From JBKJUK01 sp046590705 (GTDB taxonomy: Bacteria > Acidobacteriota > Thermoanaerobaculia > Gp7-AA8), in NCBI GenBank assembly GCA_046590705.1, contig JBKJUK010000102.1, positions 1 to 32,520 of the forward strand: 32,520 nucleotides of DNA, written 5' to 3'. Below are positions 6,543 to 15,200 of this stretch, piece by piece; position 1 is the first letter of the stretch; each line of letters begins with the position of its first letter. The notes under the pieces were generated by a model. The model was not told the DNA's origin and searched no databases. It worked only from the letters and a program-made list of their open reading frames with translations. The translations under genes and the position numbers were made by a program.

Positions 6543-8492
6543 CTACTTGAGACGAGGAAGTTTAATACCCTCGCGCAGAACTGCTGCGAAGAGATCCCCG
6601 ACCTTATCGAGTCGCTTCGGCATTGAGCGCAGGTTGAATTTCAGAGGGTCGAGCCGCGCGTTGACCTCTTCCCATTTCAGCGGAGCCGACACCGGAGCGC
6701 CATCGAGTGCTCGCAACGAATAGGGCGCGACGATGGTCTTCCCGTAACCATTCTGCAGACAGTCGAGATAAAGCCTGCCCTTGCGGGCGCTGATCGATCG
6801 TTCAGTGGTGACAAAGTCCACTCTCCTGGCGACTGCGTCCGCAAGCGCGCAGCCGAAGGTGACGCCCTGCTCGTGGGTGTGCCCCTTCTTCAACGGAATC
6901 AACAGGTGAATCCCCCGCTTGCCTGAAGTCTTCGGAAAACTCGGCAGTTGCAACTCTTCGAAAAGAGCGCGGAAAACCAGGGCGGCATCGACGGCCTGCC
7001 TGATCCCTTCACCTTTGGCCGGATCGAGATCGATGACGACCCAGTCCGGAGCATCGAGGTCCGATGTGCGCGAGGACCACATGTGCGTGGTGAGAACGGA
7101 GTGCTGCGCGAGCCACTGCAGCGTCTCCGGACGATCGACAACCAGGTGTCGCACCGTTCGTTTGCTCGTGCGCGTTGGCGTGTCGGCGAAGGTCATCCAG
7201 GATTTTCCTTCAGCGCCGATATTCTGGTGGAACCACGACGGCTTGTCGATCCCGCTGTTCCAATGTTCGAGTGCGAGCGGCCGTTCGGTGAGCGCGGCGA
7301 TCATCGGCGCACTGACCGCGCTGTAATAGTCGGCCACGTCCTGCTTGGTGTAGCCATCTCGCGGATAGAGAATTCGATCTGCACTCGAGAGCAGAACTTC
7401 CTCCGGCGCCGCCGCCACTGTACGTGCGCTGGCCTTCGCCGCTTTCCTCGCGGAAGGCACCTTCTTTTCAGGCTTCATTTCAGGACCGCCCGAGGCCTTC
7501 TCACGTCCGCATTCCTCGGGCTCTTTGTCGGGCCGGAATCCGAGGAAGGAGGGATGGCGAAGTTTGTCATCGGAAGTCCACTCTGTGAAGCTGACCTGCG
7601 CGACAAGGCGCGGTTTCACCCACGTGACCTCCTTCATGCGCGGGGCACCTTTCACAGACGGTCGAGCGACTTTCTCGGCCGCGAGCATCTGTGCAAGACC
7701 GGCCCTCATCTTCGCGCTGAATCCGGTACCGACCTTCCCTGCGAATCGATACTCGCCATCTGCGAAGATTGCCAGAAGCAGGGCTCCGATCTGATTGGGA
7801 GCGTTGGTGGCCGGCGTGAAGCCGGCAATGGCGAACTCCTGCGCATTCTGAGTCTTGAGCTTCAGCCACGCCTTTGAGCGTTTTGTTTCGTACGTCGAAC
7901 CTCTGGCCTTGGCCATCACCCCTTCGTATCCAAGTCGTACGGCCTCATCGAGTGCCGCCTCGGTGGAGAGTTTTAGAATCTCGCTGATCTCGATGCCCAC
8001 TCCCTTTTTCTTTTGCGCGGCAATGAACTTCACCAGCAACTTTCTTCGCATCTCCAGCGGTTCAGACCGAAGATCGACGCCTTCCAACCAGAGAAGATCG
8101 AAGGCTATGAAAATGATTTGCGTGGCCTGCTCGCCTTTCTGCAGGAGCTGAAAGCGCGAGCGCCCGCTCTCATCCAGTGCCACAATCTCACCGTCGAGCA
8201 CCGCGTCCCCACTCATGCGTCGCAACTGCGCGGTAACACCAGGAAAGCGGCCGGTGAGGTCGAGACCATTCCGGCTCCAAACGGCGAGCGCTCCTCCGAT
8301 CGATGCAGCGACCGCGCGAAACCCGTCGTATTTCCATTCGAGCACCCACGACTCCGAAGGTAGTGACCTGCTCGGAGCCAGCGTTGCAAGCATCGGCGGA
8401 AACAGGTTTTTCAGGACTGCTTCAGGTGAAGGCGAGGCGGTTTCTTTCTGTGGTTTCGCCATTACTGGAAGAGTGTGCGCGAAAAGTGCCAT
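6543..8492 (-). CDS. ligD: LigD: ATP-dependent DNA ligase fused to NHEJ polymerase domain
   Basis: About 649 residues. The N-terminal ATP-dependent ligase domain (about 30-335) has the adenylation motif EWKYDGFR with Lys54, then DGEIVALD, GYEGVMAKARGS and WLKLK. After a Lys/Ala-rich linker (about 335-375) comes the LigD polymerase/primase domain, with DRILYPRDGYTK, VVIDLDPAKGEG (metal aspartates) and SGKRGIHLLIPL. The order is Lig-Pol and the 3'-phosphoesterase domain is absent, as in Bacillus LigD and unlike the Pseudomonas or Mycobacterium three-domain forms. The role is end processing and sealing in non-homologous end joining, with Ku as partner; no Ku gene is in the window. The start is uncertain: TTG 8510, ATG 8492 or ATG 8462 are all in frame and none has a strong ribosome binding site. 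8492 is a compromise. Confidence 0.93.
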   Translation of the reverse strand: MALFAHTLPVMAKPQKETASPSPEAVLKNLFPPMLATLAPSRSLPSESWVLEWKYDGFRAVAASIGGALAVWSRNGLDLTGRFPGVTAQLRRMSGDAVLDGEIVALDESGRSRFQLLQKGEQATQIIFIAFDLLWLEGVDLRSEPLEMRRKLLVKFIAAQKKKGVGIEISEILKLSTEAALDEAVRLGYEGVMAKARGSTYETKRSKAWLKLKTQNAQEFAIAGFTPATNAPNQIGALLLAIFADGEYRFAGKVGTGFSAKMRAGLAQMLAAEKVARPSVKGAPRMKEVTWVKPRLVAQVSFTEWTSDDKLRHPSFLGFRPDKEPEECGREKASGGPEMKPEKKVPSARKAAKASARTVAAAPEEVLLSSADRILYPRDGYTKQDVADYYSAVSAPMIAALTERPLALEHWNSGIDKPSWFHQNIGAEGKSWMTFADTPTRTSKRTVRHLVVDRPETLQWLAQHSVLTTHMWSSRTSDLDAPDWVVIDLDPAKGEGIRQAVDAALVFRALFEELQLPSFPKTSGKRGIHLLIPLKKGHTHEQGVTFGCALADAVARRVDFVTTERSISARKGRLYLDCLQNGYGKTIVAPYSLRALDGAPVSAPLKWEEVNARLDPLKFNLRSMPKRLDKVGDLFAAVLREGIKLPRLK

Positions 8493-8748
8493 TTCCGCTC
8501 GTGCGCTCAACCCGCTGAGAGGCCAAGCTGGAAAGGTTGAGAAGGTGGTGGCGACTGCCGTGTACGCGCAGACGCTGGCACTCAGCTTCCACTGACGAAA
8601 AAGAACTACGTTCTGCGTTCATCGGTTCATCTCATGCTGCAATCGACAATCGTCCGTAGCCCGTGAGGTCCCTCGCCTCCCCGCCCTTCCGCCCGCTTCT
8701 GGATGAACCTCCTTCAAGGAACGAGAGCAGAGCCGAACTCGAACCGGT

Positions 8749-9171
8749 CATCCGTTCATTTTTGTAAAACCCCTGTGCCGCGCCGATTCCGCTCTCGCTC
8801 GCCACATGCGTTCGCCTCACAGGGCCGGAGGCCCGGCATCGTTGTAGCCACGGCCGTGAGGCCGAGGAAAACGCGCCCTGCGCCTGCTTCTGAGCCGCGG
8901 AGCGGCGGCATCGCGACTTTCAGCCATTCGGTACGAACCAAAATTCGTACGCATCGGTCAGTTGTCGTAACGTCGACCATCTACTCGGTCCCGGTCGAAT
9001 CGATGCCGCCCCGCCGGGGCTCCGAAGGTTGTCGGGTGTGCTGCATCCACGGCCTCACGGCCGTGGCTACAGCGATGCCGGGCCTCCGGCCCTCTGCGGG
9101 CGGCATCGCTCTCAACAATGCGTCGCTCATCCTTTCATTCATGTAGAACCAGGGTCCCGCGCCGATTCCGC
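8749..9171. repeat. Large nested inverted-repeat element F flanked by 44-bp direct repeats
   Basis: In the roughly 0.9-kb gene-free stretch between ligD and the TonB gene. The outer inverted arms are at 8819-8862 and 9051-9096, each holding GGCCGGAGGCCCGGCATCG and TAGCCACGGCCGTGAGGCC (reverse complement in the second). Inner arms with GCCGCGGAGCGGCGGCATCG-like sequence lie near 8890-8911, with a partner at about 9000-9027. The whole is bracketed by direct repeats 8749-8792 and 9128-9171, identical at 36 of 44 positions and sharing GCGCCGATTCCGC. No coding potential is convincing. The stretches 8493-8748 and 9172-9402 show only short TTCTGCGTTCATC repeats and nothing else recognisable. Confidence 0.7.
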
Positions 9172-9402
9172 CCGCTTCCGGGATGACAGCGTTGCATTCA
9201 TTTCTTTCTTCATCGTTCTGCCTTCTGCGTTCATCAGTCCGCCCTCGCGTCCACTTCTGATCCGATTCCCACACACGCCGACAACTGTTCACAGGCCGTG
9301 CATCGACTCGTCACCGTTCGTGCACAACGTCCCTTGCTATCCACTGAAGTGAGCCGAGATTGGATGAGAGAAGAAAGTTGCGCTGCTGAGGAGGATCTGC
9401 CG

Positions 9403-10155
9403 ATGTTCGAGAACTCCGTGGTCGAATCGAGGGGAGGTAAGCGAAAGAACGCACGTGCCTGGTTGTTCCCGGTGTCACTTGGATTTCACCTGCTGGTCGC
9501 TGCAGGAGCGATGTTCGCCGCGGTCTGGAGCGTCGAACTCCCGGGTGCACCGCCGAATCAGATGCAGGCATTCGCCCTTGCGCAGGCTGTCCCGCTTCCA
9601 CCTCCGCCTCCAAAGGGACGACCAGACACGCCGGAGAAAGAGAGTGTCACCAAGCCTGCCGTAACCACTACGCCGACTACCGTTCCATCTGCAGAGATCA
9701 TTGTCCCCCAGCCCGCTTCCGCCAACACCGACGTCGCCACTCCGGGCGACACGGAGTCGGGCGAGACCGGGGTGACTGACGGAGTCGTGGGCGGAGATCC
9801 TTCCTCAATCGGCCTGGAAGGGCCGTTTGCTGAAAATCTACCAGCGACCGACCCGATCCCTGACACTCCGCTGAGGGTTGGAGGCGACGTACGTGCGCCG
9901 GTGGCCATGTCTGCGCCGGCGCCGCGCTTCCCTGACCCGCTGCGAGCGGCTCGACTCTCGGGGACCGTGACACTGGAGTGCATCATCGACCGCCAGGGCA
10001 TCGTGCGAAATATTCGTCTGGTCAAAGCTTCGCATCCGCTCTTCGCGTCGTCGGCAACTTCAGCTGTCAGCGCGTGGCGCTTCCGACCGGGGACTCTCAA
10101 CGGACGAGCAGTCGATACGATCTACGAGCTCACCGTGAACTTCAGTTTGAGGTGA
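9403..10155 (+). CDS. TonB-family energy transducer protein
   Basis: 250 residues with TonB architecture. A short cytoplasmic, basic N-terminus (GGKRKNARAW) is followed by one transmembrane helix (about 20-42, LFPVSLGFHLLVAAGAMFAA), a periplasmic Pro/Thr-rich spacer (PLPPPPPKGRP and onwards), and a C-terminal TonB domain (about 165-250) with APRFPDPLRAARLSGTVTLE, the VDRQG-like IIDRQG, AVSAWRFRPGTLNGRAV and a final beta strand. TonB couples the proton motive force (via ExbB/ExbD, not in this window) to outer-membrane receptors, such as the two near the right end. The frame is open upstream to 9298, but the ATG at 9403 has a strong GAGGAGG ribosome binding site 8 bases before it. It could serve as a dedicated TonB paralogue. 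A TGGAGAA-type heptamer array starts 3 bases after the stop. Confidence 0.88.
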   Translation: MFENSVVESRGGKRKNARAWLFPVSLGFHLLVAAGAMFAAVWSVELPGAPPNQMQAFALAQAVPLPPPPPKGRPDTPEKESVTKPAVTTTPTTVPSAEIIVPQPASANTDVATPGDTESGETGVTDGVVGGDPSSIGLEGPFAENLPATDPIPDTPLRVGGDVRAPVAMSAPAPRFPDPLRAARLSGTVTLECIIDRQGIVRNIRLVKASHPLFASSATSAVSAWRFRPGTLNGRAVDTIYELTVNFSLR

Positions 10156-10158
10156 AGC

Positions 10159-10206
10159 GAATGGAGAATGCAGAATGCTGAATGGAGAATGCATCGAATG
10201 AATGGA
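10159..10206. repeat. Heptamer repeat C1 (TGGAGAA family)
   Basis: Consecutive 7-base units TGGAGAA, TGCAGAA, TGCTGAA, TGGAGAA, followed by degenerate GAATGAATGG, starting directly after the TonB stop codon. Same family as 20939-20972 and 21188-21243. Confidence 0.75.
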
Positions 10207-10218
10207 CGGCGTGACTTC

Positions 10219-10234
10219 GCTGCGCGAACGCAGC
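10219..10234. terminator. Small hairpin between convergent TonB and fadJ-like genes
   Basis: GCTGCG / CGCAGC stem with a CGAA tetraloop in the gap between two convergent genes. There is no T tract, so termination is only a possibility. Confidence 0.3.
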
Positions 10235-10260
10235 AGTAAGGCGCGGTTGTCGTGTTTCTA

Positions 10261-10291
10261 CTCCGGCCTCCCGACCCCGGCCCCCGGCCGC
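10261..10291. repeat. Heptamer repeat D1 (GGCCGGG family)
   Basis: On the minus strand the units GGCCGGG, GGCCGGG, GTCGGGA, GGCCGGA follow one another, starting 2-3 bases after the stop codon of the FadJ-like gene. Related copies are at 16989-17018 and 26262-26282. Confidence 0.75.
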
Positions 10292-10293
10292 TT

Positions 10294-12429
10294 TTAGTCG
10301 TTGTAAAAGCGCTCGTCCTTTTCAGCCATTTTTCTGAGAGCAGCGGCGGGTTCGAATCTCGGACCGTGGGCGGCCGCGAGCGCTTTGAGCCTGCGTATCA
10401 GTTCTGGCGTGCCGAGCGAATCAGCGTAGCGGAGGAGGCCACCGCGAAAGGGTGGGAATCCCGTTCCAAGGATCATTGCCAGATCGATGTCACCTGCCGA
10501 ACGCGCGATACCTTCCTCGAGGACCAGAGAGGCTTCGTTGATCATTCCGAGAACCATCCGGTCGCGCATCGATTCAGATTCGCCCGCGCGCGGGGCCGAG
10601 ACACCGGCCAACCGATAGACTTCCGCATCGGGTACACCCCGCTTACCTTCAGTCCACTGATAGATACCGCGGCCATTCTTCTTTCCGAATCGTTGATCCG
10701 CGATGAGTTTTGAAATCAGTGACGAACTTTTCATCCGTGCGCCAAACGCTTTGAGCAGTACTTCGGCGGCCTTTGAAGCGACGTCGATTCCGACCTGATC
10801 GAGAAGCTCGAGCGGGCCTAACGGCATACCGAAGGCCAGCATGGCCTCGTCGATGGAGTCGATGCTGTTTCCTTCCTCGAGAAGGTAGCCGGCCTCGTTC
10901 ATGTAGGGTCCGAGGATTCGATTCACGATGAAGCCTGGACCGTCGTTGCAGACGACCACGGTCTTGCCGATGGCGCGTCCCAGCGCCGCAATTGTGGCCA
11001 CGGTCTGCTCGGAAGTTTTCTCACCGCGGATGATTTCAACCAGCGGCATCTTGTCGACAGGACTGAAAAAGTGCATGCCCACGACGTTCTCCGGTCGCGC
11101 CGAGCCGCTGGCGATGTCGGTGATGGGAATGGTCGAGGTATTGGTTGCGAAGATTGCATCCTGCGAGGAAGCAGCTTCAAACTCCTGCAGGACTTTCTGC
11201 TTCACCTCGAGTTTCTCGACCACGGCCTCGATGACTACCTGCACGCGAGAAAATCCCGACCAGTCGGTGGTGGTGGTGATTCTCGAGAGCTTCCGCTGCA
11301 TCTCACCCGCTGTGATTCTTCTGCGTTCGAGCTTCTTCCGCCAGATCTTCGAAGCTGCTTTCAACCCGCCGGCCAGCGCCTCATATTGAATGTCACGAAG
11401 GCGAACGCTGATCTCTTTCTCGGCCAGCGCATAGGCGATTCCACCACCCATGAGGCCGGCCCCGAGAACCCCTGCGCTGTCGATCTTCCGCGGATGGGGT
11501 CCGCTCTCCTTCTTCGCTGATTCCATCAGGAAGAAAAGGCGAACGAGATTGCGCGACTCGTCGGTCATGACCAGTTCACCCGCTGCTCGCGCTTCGGCAC
11601 GCAGGCCGGCCTGCATACTCTCGCTGAAACCGGTCTCCATGACCTCGATCACTTTCAGATGCGCGGGATAGTGACCGCGCGTTTTCTCCATGACACCCGC
11701 GCGGGCTTTCCTGAAAACGAAGCCGCGCCCGAGAGGATTACCTTCGAGGAGGAGACGTGACTTTCCGCCATCCTTCCCTCGTTTCACTTTCTGTTTCTTC
11801 GCGAAGGTGATCGCTGCTTCGACAGCAATCGCGGCCGGAAGAATCTCGTCCACCAGACCGGCGCGTTTGGCGCGTTTCGCGTCGAGCGTTTTTCCAGTGA
11901 GGATCAGATCGAGCGCAGCTGGTATCCCGATCAGCCGCGGCAGTTTCGTCGTTCCTCCCCAGGCCGGCAGGATCCCCAGCTTGGTTTCAGGGAGTCCGAT
12001 CGACGACTTGCGTCCGTCGCTCATGGCCCGATAGTCACAACTGAGCGCAAGTTCACATCCGCCACCGACGCATGCGCCATGAATTGCTGCCACAGTGATC
12101 TGTGGAAGCCGCTCGATCTTCGCGAAGACGTTCTGCCCGAATCGAATGAATTCTTCGGCCTGCGCCGAGGACTCGACTCGTGAGAATTCACTCACGTCCG
12201 CTCCGGCAATGAAGATGTCAGGTTTCCCCGAGGCAAAAACCAGGTGAGTCAGTTCAGTGCTGGTACTGATGAGATCGAGGAAGGCATCCAGCTCTTTCAT
12301 CACGGCCGTCGAGAACTTGTTGACCTTCTCCCCCGGCAGGTCGAACCAGAGCACTCCCAGACTTCCACGTCTCTCGAGTCGAAATGCCGCTGGCTCGAGC
12401 GGATCGGTTCTCTTGTCAGGTACTGTCAT
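10294..12429 (-). CDS. fadJ: FadB/FadJ-like enoyl-CoA hydratase / 3-hydroxyacyl-CoA dehydrogenase
   Basis: 711-residue multifunctional beta-oxidation protein of typical length. The N-terminal crotonase domain (about 15-200) has the oxyanion-hole region IHGACVGGGCELALSCDYR and both catalytic glutamates (Glu126 and Glu148, in LPETKLGILPAWGGT). The NAD-binding 3-hydroxyacyl-CoA dehydrogenase domain starts with VLGAGLMGGGIA (323-330). The catalytic His453 is in HFFSPVDKMPLVEI and is followed by NDGPGFIVNRIL. Two C-terminal dehydrogenase domains complete the protein (about 500-711). It should hydrate 2-enoyl-CoA and oxidise the 3-hydroxyacyl-CoA in the cytoplasm. Its ATG overlaps the upstream acyl-CoA ligase stop by one base (TGATG), indicating translational coupling. 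No thiolase (fadA) gene is adjacent. Whether it is a FadB or a FadJ orthologue is not certain. Confidence 0.93.
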   Translation of the reverse strand: MTVPDKRTDPLEPAAFRLERRGSLGVLWFDLPGEKVNKFSTAVMKELDAFLDLISTSTELTHLVFASGKPDIFIAGADVSEFSRVESSAQAEEFIRFGQNVFAKIERLPQITVAAIHGACVGGGCELALSCDYRAMSDGRKSSIGLPETKLGILPAWGGTTKLPRLIGIPAALDLILTGKTLDAKRAKRAGLVDEILPAAIAVEAAITFAKKQKVKRGKDGGKSRLLLEGNPLGRGFVFRKARAGVMEKTRGHYPAHLKVIEVMETGFSESMQAGLRAEARAAGELVMTDESRNLVRLFFLMESAKKESGPHPRKIDSAGVLGAGLMGGGIAYALAEKEISVRLRDIQYEALAGGLKAASKIWRKKLERRRITAGEMQRKLSRITTTTDWSGFSRVQVVIEAVVEKLEVKQKVLQEFEAASSQDAIFATNTSTIPITDIASGSARPENVVGMHFFSPVDKMPLVEIIRGEKTSEQTVATIAALGRAIGKTVVVCNDGPGFIVNRILGPYMNEAGYLLEEGNSIDSIDEAMLAFGMPLGPLELLDQVGIDVASKAAEVLLKAFGARMKSSSLISKLIADQRFGKKNGRGIYQWTEGKRGVPDAEVYRLAGVSAPRAGESESMRDRMVLGMINEASLVLEEGIARSAGDIDLAMILGTGFPPFRGGLLRYADSLGTPELIRRLKALAAAHGPRFEPAAALRKMAEKDERFYND

Positions 12430-14246
12430 CAGGCCTCACTCTCGATCGATCCGTCTTCGACGTACATCGCGTCGATGACAGCTTTGTATTTCTCGTCGAC
12501 GACTTTCCGCTTCACCTTCATCGACGGCGTCAGTTCGCCGGTCTCGATAGAGAAATCTTCTGAGAGCAGTGTGAACTTCCGCACCTTCTCCTGCCGGTCG
12601 AGATTTGCGTTGAAACGGTCGATCTCGTCTTTGAAGATCGCTTTCACCGCAGGATCACGTACGAGCTCTTCCCTAGTCGCGAACTGCACGCCCATGGCGC
12701 GGGCATCGCGCTCGAGCTTCTCGAAATTCGGCACGAGCAGAGCGGCGACGAACTTGCGGCGATCCCCGATCAGAACCGGCGTGGCGATATACGGAGAAGT
12801 CTTGAGCAGTCCTTCGAGCGGCTGCGGCGCGATGTTCTTGCCGTAGGCATTGATGATCAGATCTTTCTTGCGGTCCGTGATCAGCAGAAACCCGTCGCTG
12901 TCGAGTTCCCCGATGTCGCCAGTCTGAAACCAGCCATCTTTGTCGATGCACTGTGCAGTGGCGTCAGGGTTATTGAAGTAGCCCTTCATCACGTGCGGGC
13001 CTCGGGTCAGAATCTCGCCGTCGGCCGCGATGCGGACTTCCACACCAGGAATCACTTTTCCGACCGTACCCAGTCTCCTGGCCGTCGGCGTATTGATGGC
13101 GATGACCGGAGAGGTCTCGGTCAGCCCGTATCCTTCGTAAATATCAACTCCAGCACCGATGAAGAATGCCGCCAATTCTGATGAGAGTGGTGCGCCACCA
13201 GAGAGAACGAATCGAACCCGGCCTCCGAGCCGATCCAGAATCTTGCGAAAGACCAGACGATCCGCTGCGATTGATTTCAGCGTCAATGCTGCGGGCATCC
13301 GCCTGTTTTCGATCTTATACGGCAGCCGCTGCTTCGCGACTCCCAGAGCCCAGTGGAAGATCTTCTGCTTCGACCCTGGCGAACTGGCTACGTTGTCCAT
13401 GATCCGGGCCTGCATTTTCTCGAACAATCTCGGAACCGCTGCGAACACGTGAGGCTTGATTTCCTGCATGTTGTCGGAGACTTTCACCAGCGACTCCGCG
13501 TAGGCAATGCAGCCGCCACGAGTGAGATAACAGAAGTCGGCCATGCGCTCGAGAATGTGCGAGAGCGGCAGGATCGACAGGGTCATGTCGCCCGTCTCGA
13601 ACGGCATCAGCGAGGTGGTCGCAACGATGTTGCTGGTCAGGTTTCCGTGCGTGAGCATGGCCCCTTTCGGGTTGCCGGTCGTCCCCGAGGTGTAGACGAT
13701 CGTGGCCAGATCTGAAGACTTGCGAAGTTTCAGAAGTTCGTCGAATCGGCCGCGTCCTTCCGCGGCCTCCAGTTTCGAGCCCTGCTCGACCACCGACTGG
13801 AACGACGTTGCACTTCCGGTCATCGATTCAGTGACTGGATCACAAAGAATGATGTTCCGAAGTGAAGGACAGTGATGTTTGATCTCCAACAATTTCTGCA
13901 ACTGCTCGTCGGTGGAGGCGATCACTGCCACGGATCCGGAGTCGTTGAGGATGAACTCGATCTGCCACGCCAGCAACGTCGGGTAGACCGGAACGCTGAC
14001 CGCGCCGGCCGCCAGGATCGCCAGATCCGACATGGTCCATTCGGGACGGTTTTCCGAAAGGATGGCAACGCGGTCGTCAGCCTTCACGCCCATGCGGCGG
14101 AGAGCCGTGGAGAAGTGCCGCACCGTATCGGTGAACTCAGAGAGCGTGACGTCGATCCAGCGGTCTCCCCGCTTGAACTTCATCACTGCGGGCCGCTCGA
14201 TTGCGATTGTCGTCAGATATACGTCGTTAACTGTCTGAATCGTCAT
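12429..14246 (-). CDS. fadD: Long-chain fatty acid--CoA ligase (AMP-forming)
   Basis: 605-residue ANL-superfamily acyl-CoA synthetase. The ATP-binding P-loop YTSGTTGNPKG is at about 185-195, followed by LPLSHILERM, the adenylate motif YEGYGLTETSPV, and the hinge region GWFQTGDIGELDSDGFLLI with DRKKDLIINAYGKNIAP. It activates long-chain fatty acids to acyl-CoA for the downstream FadJ-like enzyme, whose start overlaps this stop. The length and the long N-terminal part fit the FadD15/LC-FACS group. The frame opens at a GTG (14258), but the ATG at 14246 is preferred; a GGAG lies 13 bases upstream, so initiation is not strongly marked. The TetR/FadR-like regulator lies 115 bases upstream on the same strand, suggesting one regulated unit. 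Confidence 0.94.
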   Translation of the reverse strand: MTIQTVNDVYLTTIAIERPAVMKFKRGDRWIDVTLSEFTDTVRHFSTALRRMGVKADDRVAILSENRPEWTMSDLAILAAGAVSVPVYPTLLAWQIEFILNDSGSVAVIASTDEQLQKLLEIKHHCPSLRNIILCDPVTESMTGSATSFQSVVEQGSKLEAAEGRGRFDELLKLRKSSDLATIVYTSGTTGNPKGAMLTHGNLTSNIVATTSLMPFETGDMTLSILPLSHILERMADFCYLTRGGCIAYAESLVKVSDNMQEIKPHVFAAVPRLFEKMQARIMDNVASSPGSKQKIFHWALGVAKQRLPYKIENRRMPAALTLKSIAADRLVFRKILDRLGGRVRFVLSGGAPLSSELAAFFIGAGVDIYEGYGLTETSPVIAINTPTARRLGTVGKVIPGVEVRIAADGEILTRGPHVMKGYFNNPDATAQCIDKDGWFQTGDIGELDSDGFLLITDRKKDLIINAYGKNIAPQPLEGLLKTSPYIATPVLIGDRRKFVAALLVPNFEKLERDARAMGVQFATREELVRDPAVKAIFKDEIDRFNANLDRQEKVRKFTLLSEDFSIETGELTPSMKVKRKVVDEKYKAVIDAMYVEDGSIESEA

Positions 14247-14361
14247 GATGAAATTCACACTCCGATGAACGGGGCAGCATCGAGCAGACGATCATCGCTG
14301 CTCTGTCACACCAATTTTCTGCTGGCTCCGGAATCACTGATCATAGTGGAAGCGGAGATGC

Positions 14362-14982
14362 TCAGGAAGGTCGTCCCAGTCCTGCCAGCACGAAACTCGT
14401 CAGTTCCGCTGCGTGGTCGGACGGCAGATACTCCCGGTCCGACAGGATCCAGGTCGTGACGGCCTCGTCGAGCACTCCGAAAATGGCGTTCGCAATCAGC
14501 TGCGGCTGAAGATTCGCGCGGAACGTTCCATCCGTCTGGCCCGACTCCACAATGGTACGAAGAAGCTGAAGGTACTCAGTGACTTCCTCCCGAGAGACCA
14601 CGCCCATGAATTTCAGGCTCTGTCGCAGCTCGACCTGGAAAACAACTGCAGTCGCCCGATGCTCGCCCAATTTTGCGAGATGGTGGCGCATGGTCAGGCG
14701 TATCTGCTCGGCAGGGTCGGAGGTGACGGAGAGAACATCTTTCAACGAGGCCAGATAGCCGCGCGCTTTCTCGCGAAAAATCGACACCAGCAGATCTTCT
14801 TTGCCGGAGAAGTAGAGATAGATGGTTCCGTCCGCGACGCCGGCCTCTTTGGCAACATCCGTCACGCGTGCGTTGAAGTAGCCATTACGGGCGAACACGT
14901 CGACAGCGGCGCGGAGAATGCGCGTCTTCTTGTCGAGGATCTGCTCGTCGGCTACGGTCATGAGGTCTGAATGAATCGTCAT
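14362..14982 (-). CDS. fadR: TetR-family transcriptional regulator, FadR-like
   Basis: 206 residues. The N-terminal TetR helix-turn-helix spans about 20-65 (ILRAAVDVFARNGYFNARVT, then DVAKEAGVADGTIYLYFSGK), with the recognition-helix motif DGTIYLYF typical of the Bacillus/Thermus FadR group. The C-terminal all-alpha ligand and dimer domain is where FadR proteins bind long-chain acyl-CoA. It lies directly upstream of fadD and fadJ-like genes on the same strand. An 18-base palindrome strongly resembling the Bacillus FadR box overlaps its start codon, which supports both identity and autoregulation. The start at 14982 has GAAGGTGA immediately upstream; an alternative ATG at 14961 has no ribosome binding site. 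The regulatory target is inferred. Confidence 0.88.
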   Translation of the reverse strand: MTIHSDLMTVADEQILDKKTRILRAAVDVFARNGYFNARVTDVAKEAGVADGTIYLYFSGKEDLLVSIFREKARGYLASLKDVLSVTSDPAEQIRLTMRHHLAKLGEHRATAVVFQVELRQSLKFMGVVSREEVTEYLQLLRTIVESGQTDGTFRANLQPQLIANAIFGVLDEAVTTWILSDREYLPSDHAAELTSFVLAGLGRPS

Positions 14983-14985
14983 TCA
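14968..14985. promoter_or_regulatory. Probable FadR operator overlapping the fadR start codon
   Basis: TGAATGAATCGTCATTCA: perfect 7-base inverted arms TGAATGA / TCATTCA around ATCG. From memory, the Bacillus subtilis FadR consensus is TGAATGA-N4-TCATTCA with a TA-containing centre; the arms and spacing match exactly. It covers the ATG of the regulator, so a bound repressor would block its own expression and probably that of the downstream fadD-fadJ unit. Confidence 0.7.
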
Positions 14986-15020
14986 CCTTCGCAAGTCGGC
15001 GCCGAAGTGTCAAGCTCGGG

Positions 15021-15161
15021 GCAGTAGTTAGTAGAGGAGTAGACAGTAACCAGTAGAGAGGCACATGCCTCGCACCAGCACCGGTGTTCGCTTCCAACTA
15101 CTGGTCACTGCTTACTGGCTACTGGCTACTGGTTGCTGGTTGCTGGTTGCTGGCCAGTAGC
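15021..15161. repeat. Heptamer repeat element B3 (inverted pair, CTACTGG/TTGCTGG units)
   Basis: The left array has units CAGTAGT, TAGTAGA, GGAGTAG, ACAGTAA, CCAGTAG. After a spacer, the right array in the opposite sense has GCTACTG twice and then GTTGCTG three times. It is the clearest 7-base periodicity of this family. It lies upstream of fadR in a 470-base gene-free stretch (15000-15454), which also holds the inverted-repeat element 15201-15385. Confidence 0.8.
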
Positions 15162-15200
15162 AAAATGCAATCATCATCGCGAAATTACACGAGAATCACG

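Noticed and set aside
8632..9292. Small ORFs in the ligD-TonB gap as genes
   Set aside because: All overlap the inverted-repeat element F or direct repeats, lack ribosome binding sites and show Arg/Pro-rich composition of translated GC-rich repeats.
9558..10100. 180-residue minus-strand ORF opposite the TonB gene
   Set aside because: Gly/Ser/Ala-rich mirror of the TonB proline-rich spacer; the plus strand has signal anchor, spacer and TonB domain plus a strong ribosome binding site.
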